From: a virus
Length of the DNA: 56,902 nucleotides
Reading direction: 5' to 3' (one strand)
Virus record (IMG/VR): IMGVR_UViG_3300025099_000004
Location: 1-56,902 of that record
Positions 17,242 through 25,035 of this stretch are shown one piece after another; position 1 is the first letter of the stretch, and each line of letters begins with the position of its first letter. The translations under genes and the position numbers were made by a program. The notes under the pieces were generated by a model. That model made no database searches. It was not told the DNA's origin and worked only from the letters and a program-made list of their open reading frames with translations.

Positions 17242-18467
17242 GCTACGTACCTCGCTATCTTGTACTCAAGATCTGTAAGAACAATACCATGCCAACCCGA
17301 CAGTTTGTTTTTAACAATGTTAATGTGTCGTTGTGTATCTTCTGACTCATGGTCAGTAGTTTCTACTGGTGGGTTCTTAGAAATCATAATCATCAAGTCA
17401 GCCTCTGCCGCCTTACCTGTACGACTACCTTCCATCATGGCTTGGTTCAATACAATCTTACCTTCTGCATCTGCAGATAGCTGTGACATGTAGAACATAG
17501 CACAGTTCTGTTGCTTAGCTATCTGTCTAGCTTGTATTGCATTAGCCTTCAGTGCCTCATCAGGTCTTGCAAACCCTGCAGTACGTGCAAACTTGTCACC
17601 CATGTCTAGTATAACTATATCAGGTTTGTATGACTTACATACGGACTCAACCCAGTTCATGTCACGACCTGTGGCATCCTTGAACATAATCTTATCACGT
17701 ATCTTATTGAACGTAGCCATAGCACTTGCCTTGTTTCTAACAATCTCATGCTTGTCCATACCTGTGGCGGCTGTAATGTATCGGTGTGCTACACGATGAT
17801 AGCCCTCTTCATTGCACAGTACAATTACTTTAGCACCCTGCCAAGCAAATCCTTTTGGTCCAGCTACAAGGCTGGCGTGAAAGGATGTCTTACCTGTGTT
17901 AGGTCTAGCACCTACCTCAATCAAGTGACCAGCATTAACGCCCTCAATCTTGCGTGTCAACGTAGGTATGTTGAATGTCCACTGTGACTCAAGGTCAGTC
18001 ATGGCAAGAATAGTATCAAGGTCTATGTCTTCCCACTCAACCTTTAGGTTAGGTGTAAAGTCATCTGAGTATTGCTCAAGCATCTGACGTAACGGATCAA
18101 GACTTGTTTTGCTACCATTGACATAATCAAATCCAAGGTTAGCAATGTCCTCACCTATCACCTGTTGAAATAGTTTCGACAATACATCTTGTGCTATGTC
18201 GCTGCCCATTACATCTTGCTTGTTTACCTGCCCAAACAGTGCGCTGTATGCTTGGCGTTGGGCGGTAGTGAGTGTGGCGTTCTCTGCCATGAACAGTGCC
18301 TCAATCTCTGCAGGTGTAACGGTACGTTCATACCGTGTCATAGCTGAGTCAATGGCCTGTTTTATCTTACGTACATCCTTACTGAACAAACGGTCAGGAC
18401 ATCTAGCCCCTTTGTGATCGTTATAAAAGTCCTTGTCCATAAGGCTACGGATAAGTGATAGTTCCAT
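17238..18467 (-). CDS. replicative DNA helicase, DnaB/T7 gp4-like
   Basis: A 409-residue RecA-fold helicase that unwinds the fork ahead of the polymerase. Walker A is GARPNTGKTSF at residues 186-196 (K193). Walker B is DIVILD at 283-288. An N-terminal helical part (1-150) should mediate hexamer formation and primase contact. Unlike T7 gp4, primase is a separate gene immediately upstream, with three bases between. GGAG precedes the ATG. Confidence 0.9.
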   Translation of the reverse strand: MELSLIRSLMDKDFYNDHKGARCPDRLFSKDVRKIKQAIDSAMTRYERTVTPAEIEALFMAENATLTTAQRQAYSALFGQVNKQDVMGSDIAQDVLSKLFQQVIGEDIANLGFDYVNGSKTSLDPLRQMLEQYSDDFTPNLKVEWEDIDLDTILAMTDLESQWTFNIPTLTRKIEGVNAGHLIEVGARPNTGKTSFHASLVAGPKGFAWQGAKVIVLCNEEGYHRVAHRYITAATGMDKHEIVRNKASAMATFNKIRDKIMFKDATGRDMNWVESVCKSYKPDIVILDMGDKFARTAGFARPDEALKANAIQARQIAKQQNCAMFYMSQLSADAEGKIVLNQAMMEGSRTGKAAEADLMIMISKNPPVETTDHESEDTQRHINIVKNKLSGWHGIVLTDLEYKIARYVA

Positions 18468-18470
18468 TTG

Positions 18471-19235
18471 TTAATCTCCTAGTGTTAAAAGGTTATGTAT
18501 GTCGGTAGGCTCTTGGTATTTTAGATCGTCAGTTAGTCGTAGCACTTTAACGTTGTCAACGTAGCCACGTAGTTCTTTGGCAAATTGCAGGGTCTTGGGT
18601 AGTGCGTCAGGATCTAGTGCAATTACTGCCGTTGAGAACTGCGATAAGTATTCCTTATGTGCATTTGATAGTGACGTACCCAACACTGCGACCCCGACAC
18701 ATCCATCACTATCACCTACAACTGCAGCACTTATGCAGTCCTCAACAACTACAGCAGTTTTACCACAGCCTGACACGTATGGCAAGTAACTTTTTCCATA
18801 ACGTTTCCACTTAGGTATTCTTTTACCCAAGGATCTGCCAGTGGCGTCCACTGTAACTCCACCATGTACAACAGGGAACACCACACGATGTTCCTTCACA
18901 TCATACAATAGCCCTAAGTGTTGTGCATCTAGCCGCCACTCCTCACAGAATGACTCAATCTTTTGATAGTCTCTTACAAACCAATCAGGTTTTGAGAAAG
19001 TTGAAACATGTGTCTCTTCTGCAACAGGTCCAATAGACTTACGTATATCGTCTGCAGTCAGTGATGTACGTGTACCACCTGACATTGAACAACTAGCTTT
19101 GTAACAATTCCATACGATAGAACCCATATTATTTGTGATAGTAAAAGTGTTCTTAGTATTACATGAAGGACAAGTCATACGTTTTGTCTCACCATTTACT
19201 AGTGATAGATCACTTATAATATTATTTATATTCAT
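18471..19235 (-). CDS. DNA primase (zinc finger plus Toprim)
   Basis: A 254-residue T7-type primase that lays RNA primers for lagging-strand synthesis. A four-cysteine zinc finger (C22, C25, C44, C49) recognises template. The Toprim core has VVVEDCISA (E165) and ALDPDAL (D208, D210), the metal-binding residues. It lacks the helicase half, supplied by the next gene. The start is AT-rich, and GTGATATAAC just upstream may belong to a promoter or operator. Confidence 0.88.
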   Translation of the reverse strand: MNINNIISDLSLVNGETKRMTCPSCNTKNTFTITNNMGSIVWNCYKASCSMSGGTRTSLTADDIRKSIGPVAEETHVSTFSKPDWFVRDYQKIESFCEEWRLDAQHLGLLYDVKEHRVVFPVVHGGVTVDATGRSLGKRIPKWKRYGKSYLPYVSGCGKTAVVVEDCISAAVVGDSDGCVGVAVLGTSLSNAHKEYLSQFSTAVIALDPDALPKTLQFAKELRGYVDNVKVLRLTDDLKYQEPTDIHNLLTLGD

Positions 19236-19255
19236 ATGTTATATCACTTTCTATG

Positions 19256-20359
19256 TTACTCGTTACCACTCGATTGTACACGAACGTTTCTCTGTGTCAA
19301 GGCATTATTTGCAGCATAGTACGTATGTTTCATGTATGGTTTCACAGAAGACACATGATTGTGTCCTGTCACTGACATAAGTTGACCTATTGGTACACCC
19401 TTATCAATCATCTGTGTTACCCCTGTCCTACGTAAGTCCATAAGTCGTAGTTCCTCTGGCAGTTTAGCCAGCCTCATTACCCTACGTCCTACCTTTGACA
19501 GACGTTCCATTGCATACGGTTGGTACTCACCCATCACTGGCCTTGGATGAGGTGCTACGTAAGGTTGGAATCCAAACTGTTCCTTCTGATCAGACAACAT
19601 GTCAGTTAGTTCTTCTGATATAGGAAGCTCTATGGTAGCCCTACGTTTGCTTTGTTCTAATTTGAGTACCCTACCAGCCAAATCAAGGTTACCCCACTGT
19701 AACGTCCTCATATCGCCCAGACGCTGACACCACTCGTATGCCATCTGTACTATCAAGCCAATACTTCTGTACTCATAGTCGCTGTACGAATAATCAAGAA
19801 ACCTGACAACATCTTCATGTCTCCACACTATCTTACGTTGCGGTGTGCTATACCTTTCGATCTTAGACCAAGGGTTCTGATATGTATGCTCCATCTTAAT
19901 CGCATAGTTGTACACCCTGCTGGCACAGGTAGCTGCATGGTTAGCAAAGCTGATGCCACGCTTGACCCACTCCTCATACGTAGCCTTTGCCATCTTTGAT
20001 GTCACCAACTCGTACTTACGTGTGCCTAAACTTTGGTGGAGAACCGTAAGGAAATATCTGTAATCCACTTTAGTATTAGGACGTAACATATTGAAATCAT
20101 TAGATTGATAGTACAAGTTAATGAGATCAGTAACCCTGCTGCTTGACTTTATTTGTACAACCTTTGCCAACTCATCACGATACGCATCAATGGCATCGTT
20201 ATGTACCTTGACAATTTGTCGCACCTGTTTGAGATCAGAACCACATTCTTCTCGTACAACTACTTCCTCATCTACAAGAAACTGTGGTGGGTTGAAGCGG
20301 TAGGAGATGTCACCCTTAGATGACACCCTTTCCTGCACATATCTAGGTAACTTTGGCAT
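19256..20359 (-). CDS. int: tyrosine recombinase / integrase
   Basis: The start is the ATG at 20359, six bases after GAGG, giving 367 residues. The N-terminal half contains a SAM-like core-binding domain (about residues 75-170). Catalytic residues: R213 (CQRLGDMR), K238 (EQSKRR), R310 (MDLRRT), H333 (TGH) and Y342 (KPYMKHT). The box II histidine usually found in H-D-L-R is Met here (M307). The family joins phage and host att sites. No repressor or obvious attP accompanies it, so the gene may serve rare lysogeny or genome circularisation, or be a relic. Confidence 0.88.
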   Translation of the reverse strand: MPKLPRYVQERVSSKGDISYRFNPPQFLVDEEVVVREECGSDLKQVRQIVKVHNDAIDAYRDELAKVVQIKSSSRVTDLINLYYQSNDFNMLRPNTKVDYRYFLTVLHQSLGTRKYELVTSKMAKATYEEWVKRGISFANHAATCASRVYNYAIKMEHTYQNPWSKIERYSTPQRKIVWRHEDVVRFLDYSYSDYEYRSIGLIVQMAYEWCQRLGDMRTLQWGNLDLAGRVLKLEQSKRRATIELPISEELTDMLSDQKEQFGFQPYVAPHPRPVMGEYQPYAMERLSKVGRRVMRLAKLPEELRLMDLRRTGVTQMIDKGVPIGQLMSVTGHNHVSSVKPYMKHTYYAANNALTQRNVRVQSSGNE

Positions 20360-20546
20360 TTGACACCTCACGATTACACCATTGTTTTAGACGATTTACT
20401 GCATCTAATCTTCGATGAACACTTCTGTCTGAAGGATGTTCAATGTGAAGGTCTGCTAGATGCTCGACCATATGATCGATAGCTACTTGAAGTACATTCA
20501 TCTCTTCCGATGAAAGGTCTAAAGAATAAGCATTTAAATCTGTCAT
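20343..20546 (-). CDS. small hypothetical protein
   Basis: A 67-residue protein, all probably helical, with SSEEMNVLQVAIDHMVEHLADLH in its first half. It overlaps the integrase start by 17 bases and begins one base from the stop of the DUF932 gene. It could be a small regulator of integrase, but nothing in the sequence proves this. Confidence 0.5.
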   Translation of the reverse strand: MTDLNAYSLDLSSEEMNVLQVAIDHMVEHLADLHIEHPSDRSVHRRLDAVNRLKQWCNREVSNAKVT

Positions 20547-21377
20547 CTATGCAGCTTCCAACATACGAAACCTGTCATCACTGACCCACTTAGATACCTC
20601 TTGCTCACGTGACCACATGGACGTAGCCTGTGTATCGTTGCCAGTGTTCTTGAGGTTAAACCCATTACGTTCATCTGCATACGTGGCATAGTTAGTCATG
20701 GCACTATACAATGCGAACTTGTTATGTCCACGAGTCGATGCCTCTTGCATATACAAGCTGTACATCTTCTCAGACTTGCGCTTAGACCCTAACATATCAT
20801 CAAGCAAAGAACTTACATCTACGTATTTGAGATCTGTGTATGCCCACACCTGCATCTGTTCTGCATGAGTATAGAAATCAGTCCTTGCACGATTTAACTC
20901 ATAGATAAAGTTAGCCATTGTAAAGTTAGATGTATTCTTCTTACGTACTTTGTCGTGATCACCACTGATCATACCATTCGTGCAGAAGTCATCAATAGCA
21001 CCAAAGAATACTTGGTTGCTGCATGATCCATCAAGTCCATGAAGACTGATGATCCTGTTCTTAACTGAGGTTTCAAACTTATCTGTGTGAATAGTCTTTG
21101 TGACGTTAGGTAACGTGATGTCGAGCATAGCCCATGCACCATTACGTGCAGTCCTAAAGCTATACTTTGCATCTTCTAGGTCATTTGCATTTAGTGTTTC
21201 ACTTGCAGTGTCAACGACACCACGAAAGAAATCTCCATGTGATGCACACTGAAATGAATTACCTACAATACCAATTGGTTCTGCTGTATCTTGATTGATA
21301 ACATACTTCTTTTCCTTAAACCTAGTAGGTTCAAAGGCTACATCGAAGTCTAAAAATTCTGGAATATCAAACGGCAT
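20547..21377 (-). CDS. DUF932 (phage/plasmid-like) protein
   Basis: The start at 21377 follows AAGGAGAACAAT, giving 276 residues; the longer frame from 21437 has no site. The protein opens MPFDIPEFLDFD and contains the IGIVGNSFQ and SNQVFFGAIDDFCTNGMISGD segments typical of DUF932, a family found in phages and plasmids next to replication and recombination genes. Biochemical function is not established. It lies between integrase and the lysis-like hydrolase. Confidence 0.78.
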   Translation of the reverse strand: MPFDIPEFLDFDVAFEPTRFKEKKYVINQDTAEPIGIVGNSFQCASHGDFFRGVVDTASETLNANDLEDAKYSFRTARNGAWAMLDITLPNVTKTIHTDKFETSVKNRIISLHGLDGSCSNQVFFGAIDDFCTNGMISGDHDKVRKKNTSNFTMANFIYELNRARTDFYTHAEQMQVWAYTDLKYVDVSSLLDDMLGSKRKSEKMYSLYMQEASTRGHNKFALYSAMTNYATYADERNGFNLKNTGNDTQATSMWSREQEVSKWVSDDRFRMLEAA

Positions 21378-21456
21378 ATTGTTCTCCTTATGTTTGTGTG
21401 TACGGCAACTGTGCCATAGTTGTAGTGGGATGTCCACCTATACTAGTAACGGTAAG

Positions 21457-21849
21457 CTACTTATAAAATTTATGTGACCCATAAGCCACAGTCTTCAGTA
21501 ATTTCTTAGACCAGTACGGCCTAACGTATCGTGCATGGTAGTGCGTAGCACCATAAGTTATATCAAGTATCCTACCTGACAGTACATTGTCAGCTACTAT
21601 CAATGACTTAGCCCATGCAAGTTCTTCATAGGGTTTGTCGGACTTACCGTCACAGTACCAGCTAAACTGACACCTGTGGCGTCCTTTGCGGTAGCCCTGC
21701 TTCACGACTTTGCATACATCGTTGGGCCACCTGTTACTTTGTACCCTATTTATTGTGACATGTGCCACTGCATACTGCCCCACCACTGGCTCACTACGAG
21801 CCTCATGGTATACATTAAGGGCAAGGCACATCAATGCTGCACTAAGCAT
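21457..21849 (-). CDS. cell wall hydrolase, SleB/CwlJ family
   Basis: A 130-residue protein covering the family core: NVYHEARSEP with the catalytic glutamate at E16, AVAHVTINRV, then RCQFSWYCDGKSDKPYE and a C-terminal GATHYHARYVRPYW. SleB-type enzymes cleave peptidoglycan glycan strands. No signal peptide is present, so it would need a holin or act from within. A second, unrelated endolysin lies in the late unit at 32.8 kb. Expression with early genes would be odd for lysis and may point to another use. Confidence 0.88.
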   Translation of the reverse strand: MLSAALMCLALNVYHEARSEPVVGQYAVAHVTINRVQSNRWPNDVCKVVKQGYRKGRHRCQFSWYCDGKSDKPYEELAWAKSLIVADNVLSGRILDITYGATHYHARYVRPYWSKKLLKTVAYGSHKFYK

Positions 21850-22351
21850 ACTGCTTCTCTCTTACAAACCAATCAGGAACAGGACGTTTAGTCCACACCA
21901 TCTTGAACTTGTGTTGTTTAGTCATATAAAATTTACGGTAGCTTTCAATGGGCCACTTCTCTCCTGTCTTTAGGTCGGTGTGTTCACTGAAACACTCAGG
22001 ATGGAATGTCGTGCGTCCCTCTGGTACATACTTAGCTGCCTCTTTGAGTGTAGCATAGTGTCGCATAGAGGCATGGACCTTGCCGTACCTGTGTGTGTAT
22101 TCATCTGACATATGTTTGAACATAAGCAGTGAGTACATGTAGTTGTCTCGTGTCCTTCCAGCCCACAAAGTACATGGGTGCTTCTGGTGTACTGCACGAT
22201 ACAGTCCTGCCTCTTCTGCAAACTCAGGTGCATGTAGTCTGACTGTCGTACATAACATCTGTGCCTCTTCAAGTGGCATCTTGACTACATGTTTGTCACA
22301 CATGTCACGAGCGCACCACTCAGGAGTGTAGTTGATTATGAATCTGTTCAT
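21842..22351 (-). CDS. conserved marine-phage protein (CDKHVVKM type)
   Basis: A 169-residue protein with CDKHVVKMPLEEAQML at about residues 18-33 and the HPCTLWAGRTRDNY segment in the middle. Proteins with this signature recur in cyanophages and other marine phages, where they are usually unannotated. The conserved Cys, Asp, His, Lys and Glu could form a catalytic or metal site, but no function is known to me. It overlaps the hydrolase gene by eight bases. Confidence 0.68.
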   Translation of the reverse strand: MNRFIINYTPEWCARDMCDKHVVKMPLEEAQMLCTTVRLHAPEFAEEAGLYRAVHQKHPCTLWAGRTRDNYMYSLLMFKHMSDEYTHRYGKVHASMRHYATLKEAAKYVPEGRTTFHPECFSEHTDLKTGEKWPIESYRKFYMTKQHKFKMVWTKRPVPDWFVREKQYA

Positions 22352-22370
22352 TTGTTGTCATCCTTTGGTT
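22347..22370 (-). repeat. 24-bp direct repeat copy 1 (translation restart segment)
   Basis: On the minus strand the segment reads AACCAAAGGATGACAACAAA followed by TGAA. It contains the stop codon of the upstream gene, a GGATG-like ribosome site and the ATG at 22351. An identical 24-base segment occurs at 22668-22691 in front of the next gene upstream. Confidence 0.85.
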
Positions 22371-22672
22371 AATTCATTTTGTATTGTTAAACCTTTTCTG
22401 AGCATAGCTTCAGCCTCTCTTGTATCACCTCGTTTCAATGTGTCAAGTGACCACGCTACCCAGCTTGCAGCTTGAGGTGATAGTAGTTCAGACGTAAGCT
22501 CAGGCTCAGACTGTACTTCTACAGCACCTACCTTGCGATTATTAAGAAACGCCATAAGGCAAGTCTTATCTACTGGTACTTCAACTGTATGCCAGCAACC
22601 TCTACCTAACTGTTTATTTGCATCAGCCTGAGTACCAGCCCATTGCCCTTTGTCATTAGTGTATAGCTTCAT
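22358..22672 (-). CDS. hypothetical protein
   Basis: A 104-residue protein starting MKLYTNDKGQWAGTQADANK. The first third looks like a small beta domain, the remainder is helical (WVAWSLDTLKRGDTREAEAM). It starts within a 24-bp repeat and ends within the other copy, so it is flanked by identical restart segments and may have been inserted or duplicated as a unit. No family recognised. Confidence 0.6.
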   Translation of the reverse strand: MKLYTNDKGQWAGTQADANKQLGRGCWHTVEVPVDKTCLMAFLNNRKVGAVEVQSEPELTSELLSPQAASWVAWSLDTLKRGDTREAEAMLRKGLTIQNELTKG

Positions 22673-22691
22673 TTGTTGTCATCCTTTGGTT
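22668..22691 (-). repeat. 24-bp direct repeat copy 2 (translation restart segment)
   Basis: Identical over 24 bases to 22347-22370. Here it encodes the last residues of a 34-residue frame (KPKDDNK, stop) and supplies the ribosome site and ATG for the gene starting at 22672. Confidence 0.85.
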
Positions 22692-22773
22692 TAGGTATTG
22701 GATTGTGTGACCAATCATCACACGGGTCATCTTCTTTGCCATCATCATCATTGTAATGTGAGTGGTGCTTCAT
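22669..22773 (-). CDS. very small acidic hypothetical protein
   Basis: A 34-residue frame, MKHHSHYNDDDGKEDDPCDD and onward, rich in His and Asp. Its stop overlaps the next ATG (ATGA). The His/Asp richness could bind metal. Small size makes it uncertain, but it fills an otherwise empty gap and is coupled downstream. Confidence 0.4.
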   Translation of the reverse strand: MKHHSHYNDDDGKEDDPCDDWSHNPIPKPKDDNK

Positions 22774-22984
22774 GTATGTATCCCCACTTTGTATACTCTT
22801 CATGCTCATACTCAGCACAATCTACAAAGTCTACTATTGCATCGGGATGGTCATGCAAAGCCAGATGAATGGCAAACTCTGTAGCTGTCTTCCAATCACG
22901 CACCGCAGGGTACGTATCGTCTAACGTGACGATAGAGTTAGTGCCATCTATTTCTAATGTTACTTCGTATGCCATTACAGCCAT
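22748..22984 (-). CDS. hypothetical protein
   Basis: The start at 22984 (MAVMAYEVTLEIDG) follows GAGGAT by eight bases and lies four bases after the upstream stop; the longer frame from 23077 overlaps the neighbour and lacks a site. This gives 78 residues. Its strand-rich front and AIHLALHDHPDAIVDF helix look like a small folded alpha/beta protein. Function unknown. Confidence 0.6.
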   Translation of the reverse strand: MAVMAYEVTLEIDGTNSIVTLDDTYPAVRDWKTATEFAIHLALHDHPDAIVDFVDCAEYEHEEYTKWGYIHEAPLTLQ

Positions 22985-22988
22985 GAGA

Positions 22989-23264
22989 TTAATCCTCGCA
23001 ATTACATTCCATTTCATCTGAAATTTCTTGATACAACTGAGGAAAGGCTGCACGTAACTGCCACTCAGCACCATCAATAAGCTTCATGCTATACACACTA
23101 AGGTCATAAGACTCATGTAGTTCAAAGTCACATGTCCTAATAGTTTTTATAACTTTCTTTAAGTGGGCAACTTGCATTGGCAGTAGATTGTTTGCCGCTT
23201 CATTGCGTGCTGCGTCACGTTCATCACGTGCAATCTCCCACGGCTGTCTGGTATCTTTAGTCAT
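22989..23264 (-). CDS. hypothetical protein
   Basis: The start at 23264 (MTKDTRQPWEIARDERDAARNE) follows AAGGAG by nine bases. This gives 91 residues, mostly charged helix, ending CNCED. The longer frame from 23348 overlaps a separate 39-residue gene. No family recognised. Confidence 0.6.
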   Translation of the reverse strand: MTKDTRQPWEIARDERDAARNEAANNLLPMQVAHLKKVIKTIRTCDFELHESYDLSVYSMKLIDGAEWQLRAAFPQLYQEISDEMECNCED

Positions 23265-23376
23265 GTGTTGGTACTCCTTTTGATTTAGCATATGCAATAC
23301 ATATACTTTTGTTGTGTGATATGATGACAACTTTACCATTGCCATCATACACTGTGTACTTGCTTTTATTCTGCAT
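23257..23376 (-). CDS. very small hypothetical protein
   Basis: A 39-residue frame, MQNKSKYTVYDGNGKVVIIS and onward, that looks like a short beta hairpin followed by a helix (a pattern common in small phage proteins). It overlaps both neighbours by a few bases, ending at the ATG of the next gene. The reading frame gives plausible residues throughout, unlike the alternative frame. Confidence 0.45.
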   Translation of the reverse strand: MQNKSKYTVYDGNGKVVIISHNKSICIAYAKSKGVPTHD

Positions 23377-23587
23377 CAGTACCATAACTTTGTATTTTTT
23401 CCCTTAGTTCTACGCTACTGTGCAGTAACTTAGTTACGTCTACAAGATAAGTTGTATCACTAGATGATAATTTGTCAACCCCTTCATCGTCAGAGACATA
23501 AAAGTAATCACCGTATTCAAGGTTAAGTTTACATTCCGAAATGATAAAGTCTACCTGTGCTTTATTTACTCTGAGTATATACTCCAT
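23366..23587 (-). CDS. hypothetical protein
   Basis: A 73-residue acidic protein starting MEYILRVNKAQVDFIISECK. It has a strand-helix opening, and a DVTKLLHSSVELREKIQSY helix near the end. It is separated from the upstream gene by four bases. No family recognised. Confidence 0.55.
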   Translation of the reverse strand: MEYILRVNKAQVDFIISECKLNLEYGDYFYVSDDEGVDKLSSSDTTYLVDVTKLLHSSVELREKIQSYGTDAE

Positions 23588-23591
23588 GTAT

Positions 23592-23930
23592 TTAAGCTCC
23601 TAACTTTTTCTCAAGTTCTTTAACTTGTGTCATTAATACTTTGTATTGCTTAATTAATTTACCACGTGTTCCGCTTCTCTTAGCTGGTATAAGCCCCTTG
23701 TTTATTAGGACTGCTCTACGATAAGATACACGATGCACATACTCATTCAAGTCAGAAGCAATTTGCTCCATAGTTTTATTGGCATCGTTCTCGACAATGT
23801 AATCGTCCAACACTGCATAGTTATAGGTAAACTTATCTGCCATCTTCATGTGGAAGGTATGGTTGACATACAACTCAGGGTGAGTTGACTTAACTACAGG
23901 GCGATTAGTGATTTTGATTTTGATAGTCAT
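23592..23930 (-). CDS. hypothetical protein with possible helix-turn-helix
   Basis: A 112-residue protein. Residues 53-85 (MEQIASDLNEYVHRVSYRRA and on) could fold as a helix-turn-helix, with a basic linker (PAKRSGTRGK) and a C-terminal coiled coil (VLMTQVKELEKKLGA). This would suit a dimeric DNA-binding regulator of early genes, but the motif is weak by eye. Confidence 0.5.
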   Translation of the reverse strand: MTIKIKITNRPVVKSTHPELYVNHTFHMKMADKFTYNYAVLDDYIVENDANKTMEQIASDLNEYVHRVSYRRAVLINKGLIPAKRSGTRGKLIKQYKVLMTQVKELEKKLGA

Positions 23931-23955
23931 AGCGTGGGTTCTCCTTTGTGCTATA

Positions 23956-24378
23956 TTAAACGTTAAGTTCTAGGGTCGTGTCTTCAAGTTCGTGCCAGCC
24001 AGTAGGCATACACACAAATGCTATGTTGTCTAGTAGATTAACAACAATGTCACCAACTGACAGGCTAGGGTGCTTCATCAGATGGGTAGTTTTAATAGGG
24101 TTGTCTTGCTCTATGCCATTGCCCTCAGCAAATATAGCCTCAAGTCTGGTACTCTCAAGACTTTTCTCACTACCTGCATACTGCATAAACATAGTAGGTT
24201 GATACAAACTGTACACCATTCCTGTATGTACAATTTTTTCTGGTGTAGCATTGTCTTTACCCATCATTATACTCAGGCTAAAGTATGCATCTGCCATAGG
24301 TTTATTACGTCCTGTGTTTATTATCTCTATCAGTTCATCATCAAGAGGACGTTGATATATTAAATATGAATGTAACAT
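23956..24378 (-). CDS. conserved hypothetical protein with SLSVGDIV segment
   Basis: A 140-residue protein. The C-terminal part holds THLMKHPSLSVGDIVV followed by strands, a pattern I associate with small early proteins of cyanophages and pelagiphages of unknown role. The start overlaps the stop of the upstream 41-residue gene by one base (TAATG). Confidence 0.6.
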   Translation of the reverse strand: MLHSYLIYQRPLDDELIEIINTGRNKPMADAYFSLSIMMGKDNATPEKIVHTGMVYSLYQPTMFMQYAGSEKSLESTRLEAIFAEGNGIEQDNPIKTTHLMKHPSLSVGDIVVNLLDNIAFVCMPTGWHELEDTTLELNV

Positions 24379-24503
24379 TAGGCTACCTTTCTACGTAGAC
24401 TGTGTTTCGTTTTACGTGCAAGCTTTCGCTCACGTTTCCAATCATCTTTCTTAGGTCCAACGTTGGACTTAGGTTTCTTCGTAATCTTAACGAAGTTAGT
24501 CAT
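24378..24503 (-). CDS. 41-residue basic protein carrying the SNVGP element
   Basis: Starts MTNFVKITKKPKSNVGPKKD and ends in a run of Lys/Arg (RERKLARKTKHSLRRKVA). The SNVGP peptide is encoded exactly by the 14-bp palindrome at 24455-24468. The protein is highly basic and could bind nucleic acid. It overlaps the next gene by one base and the previous one by eight bases. Confidence 0.6.
   Translation of the reverse strand: MTNFVKITKKPKSNVGPKKDDWKRERKLARKTKHSLRRKVA
24455..24468. repeat. palindromic element copy 1 (GTCCAACGTTGGAC)
   Basis: A perfect 14-bp palindrome inside the 41-residue basic gene, read there as S-N-V-G-P. The flanks CTTAG and TTAGG are almost inverted too. Identical cores lie at 26093 and 26967, with one-base variants at 25715 and 27664. 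Confidence 0.9.
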
Positions 24504-24648
24504 CTCGTAGCGCATTGTACTTCTCCTGCTTACGGTTACGTTTGGCTTTGTTACCCTTCTTAGGGGGTACTACCTGTGGCGATTTGCGTAGTTGTAGCAT
24601 AGCCTTTGCCACAGGATTTACAATACCTATTGTTGGTTTGATTTTCAT
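24496..24648 (-). CDS. small basic hypothetical protein
   Basis: A 50-residue frame: MKIKPTIGIVNPVAKAMLQL followed by a Lys/Arg-rich second half with PPKKGNKAKRNRKQEK. Its start overlaps the stop of the upstream 44-residue frame. Small proteins with this opening and basic tail are common in marine phages; role unknown. Confidence 0.55.
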   Translation of the reverse strand: MKIKPTIGIVNPVAKAMLQLRKSPQVVPPKKGNKAKRNRKQEKYNALRDD

Positions 24649-24779
24649 TTCTGCACCTTAATATATTCACGAGTTATCTTATGCTTAAAGAAAAGCGTCT
24701 CACTGTCCTCATACATAAACATGTAAGAGTTTTTTATAGCTTCAAAAGCTTCTTCAAATTTCTGTTTCACATTCATCAT
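24645..24779 (-). CDS. small hypothetical protein
   Basis: A 44-residue frame opening MMNVKQKFEEAFEAIKNSYM with GGAG nine bases before the ATG. It overlaps the end of the upstream gene by 26 bases and the next gene by four. It is mainly helical, with Tyr/Phe/Met-rich centre. No family recognised. Confidence 0.55.
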   Translation of the reverse strand: MMNVKQKFEEAFEAIKNSYMFMYEDSETLFFKHKITREYIKVQK

Positions 24780-25035
24780 GCCACAAATCTCCTTTGTATA
24801 CTTTATAGTCTATCCTACTTTGTGCCTCTTGTAAGGCATCAATAAGTTCTGTCAAGGTTGAGCCATATCTTATGATAGGCATGAAAGCATTTGGCTCACC
24901 TATACCTACCTCTTGAAACTTAGTTGCTAGTGGGTCAGGGTCTCTGTGTTGTGCAATTGATACCTTAACCCCATTGTGAGTTACATAAATGTAATTAAAA
25001 TCTATCTCAATTAAATTATCCATGTTCAAATCCAT
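24754..25035 (-). CDS. hypothetical protein
   Basis: A 93-residue acidic protein. The start at 25035 overlaps the end of the upstream gene; an internal Met at 25023 is also possible. The pattern (DFNYIYVTHNGVKVSIAQHR strands, then a LTELIDALQEAQSRI helix) looks like a small alpha/beta protein. No family recognised. Confidence 0.55.
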   Translation of the reverse strand: MDLNMDNLIEIDFNYIYVTHNGVKVSIAQHRDPDPLATKFQEVGIGEPNAFMPIIRYGSTLTELIDALQEAQSRIDYKVYKGDLWHDECETEI

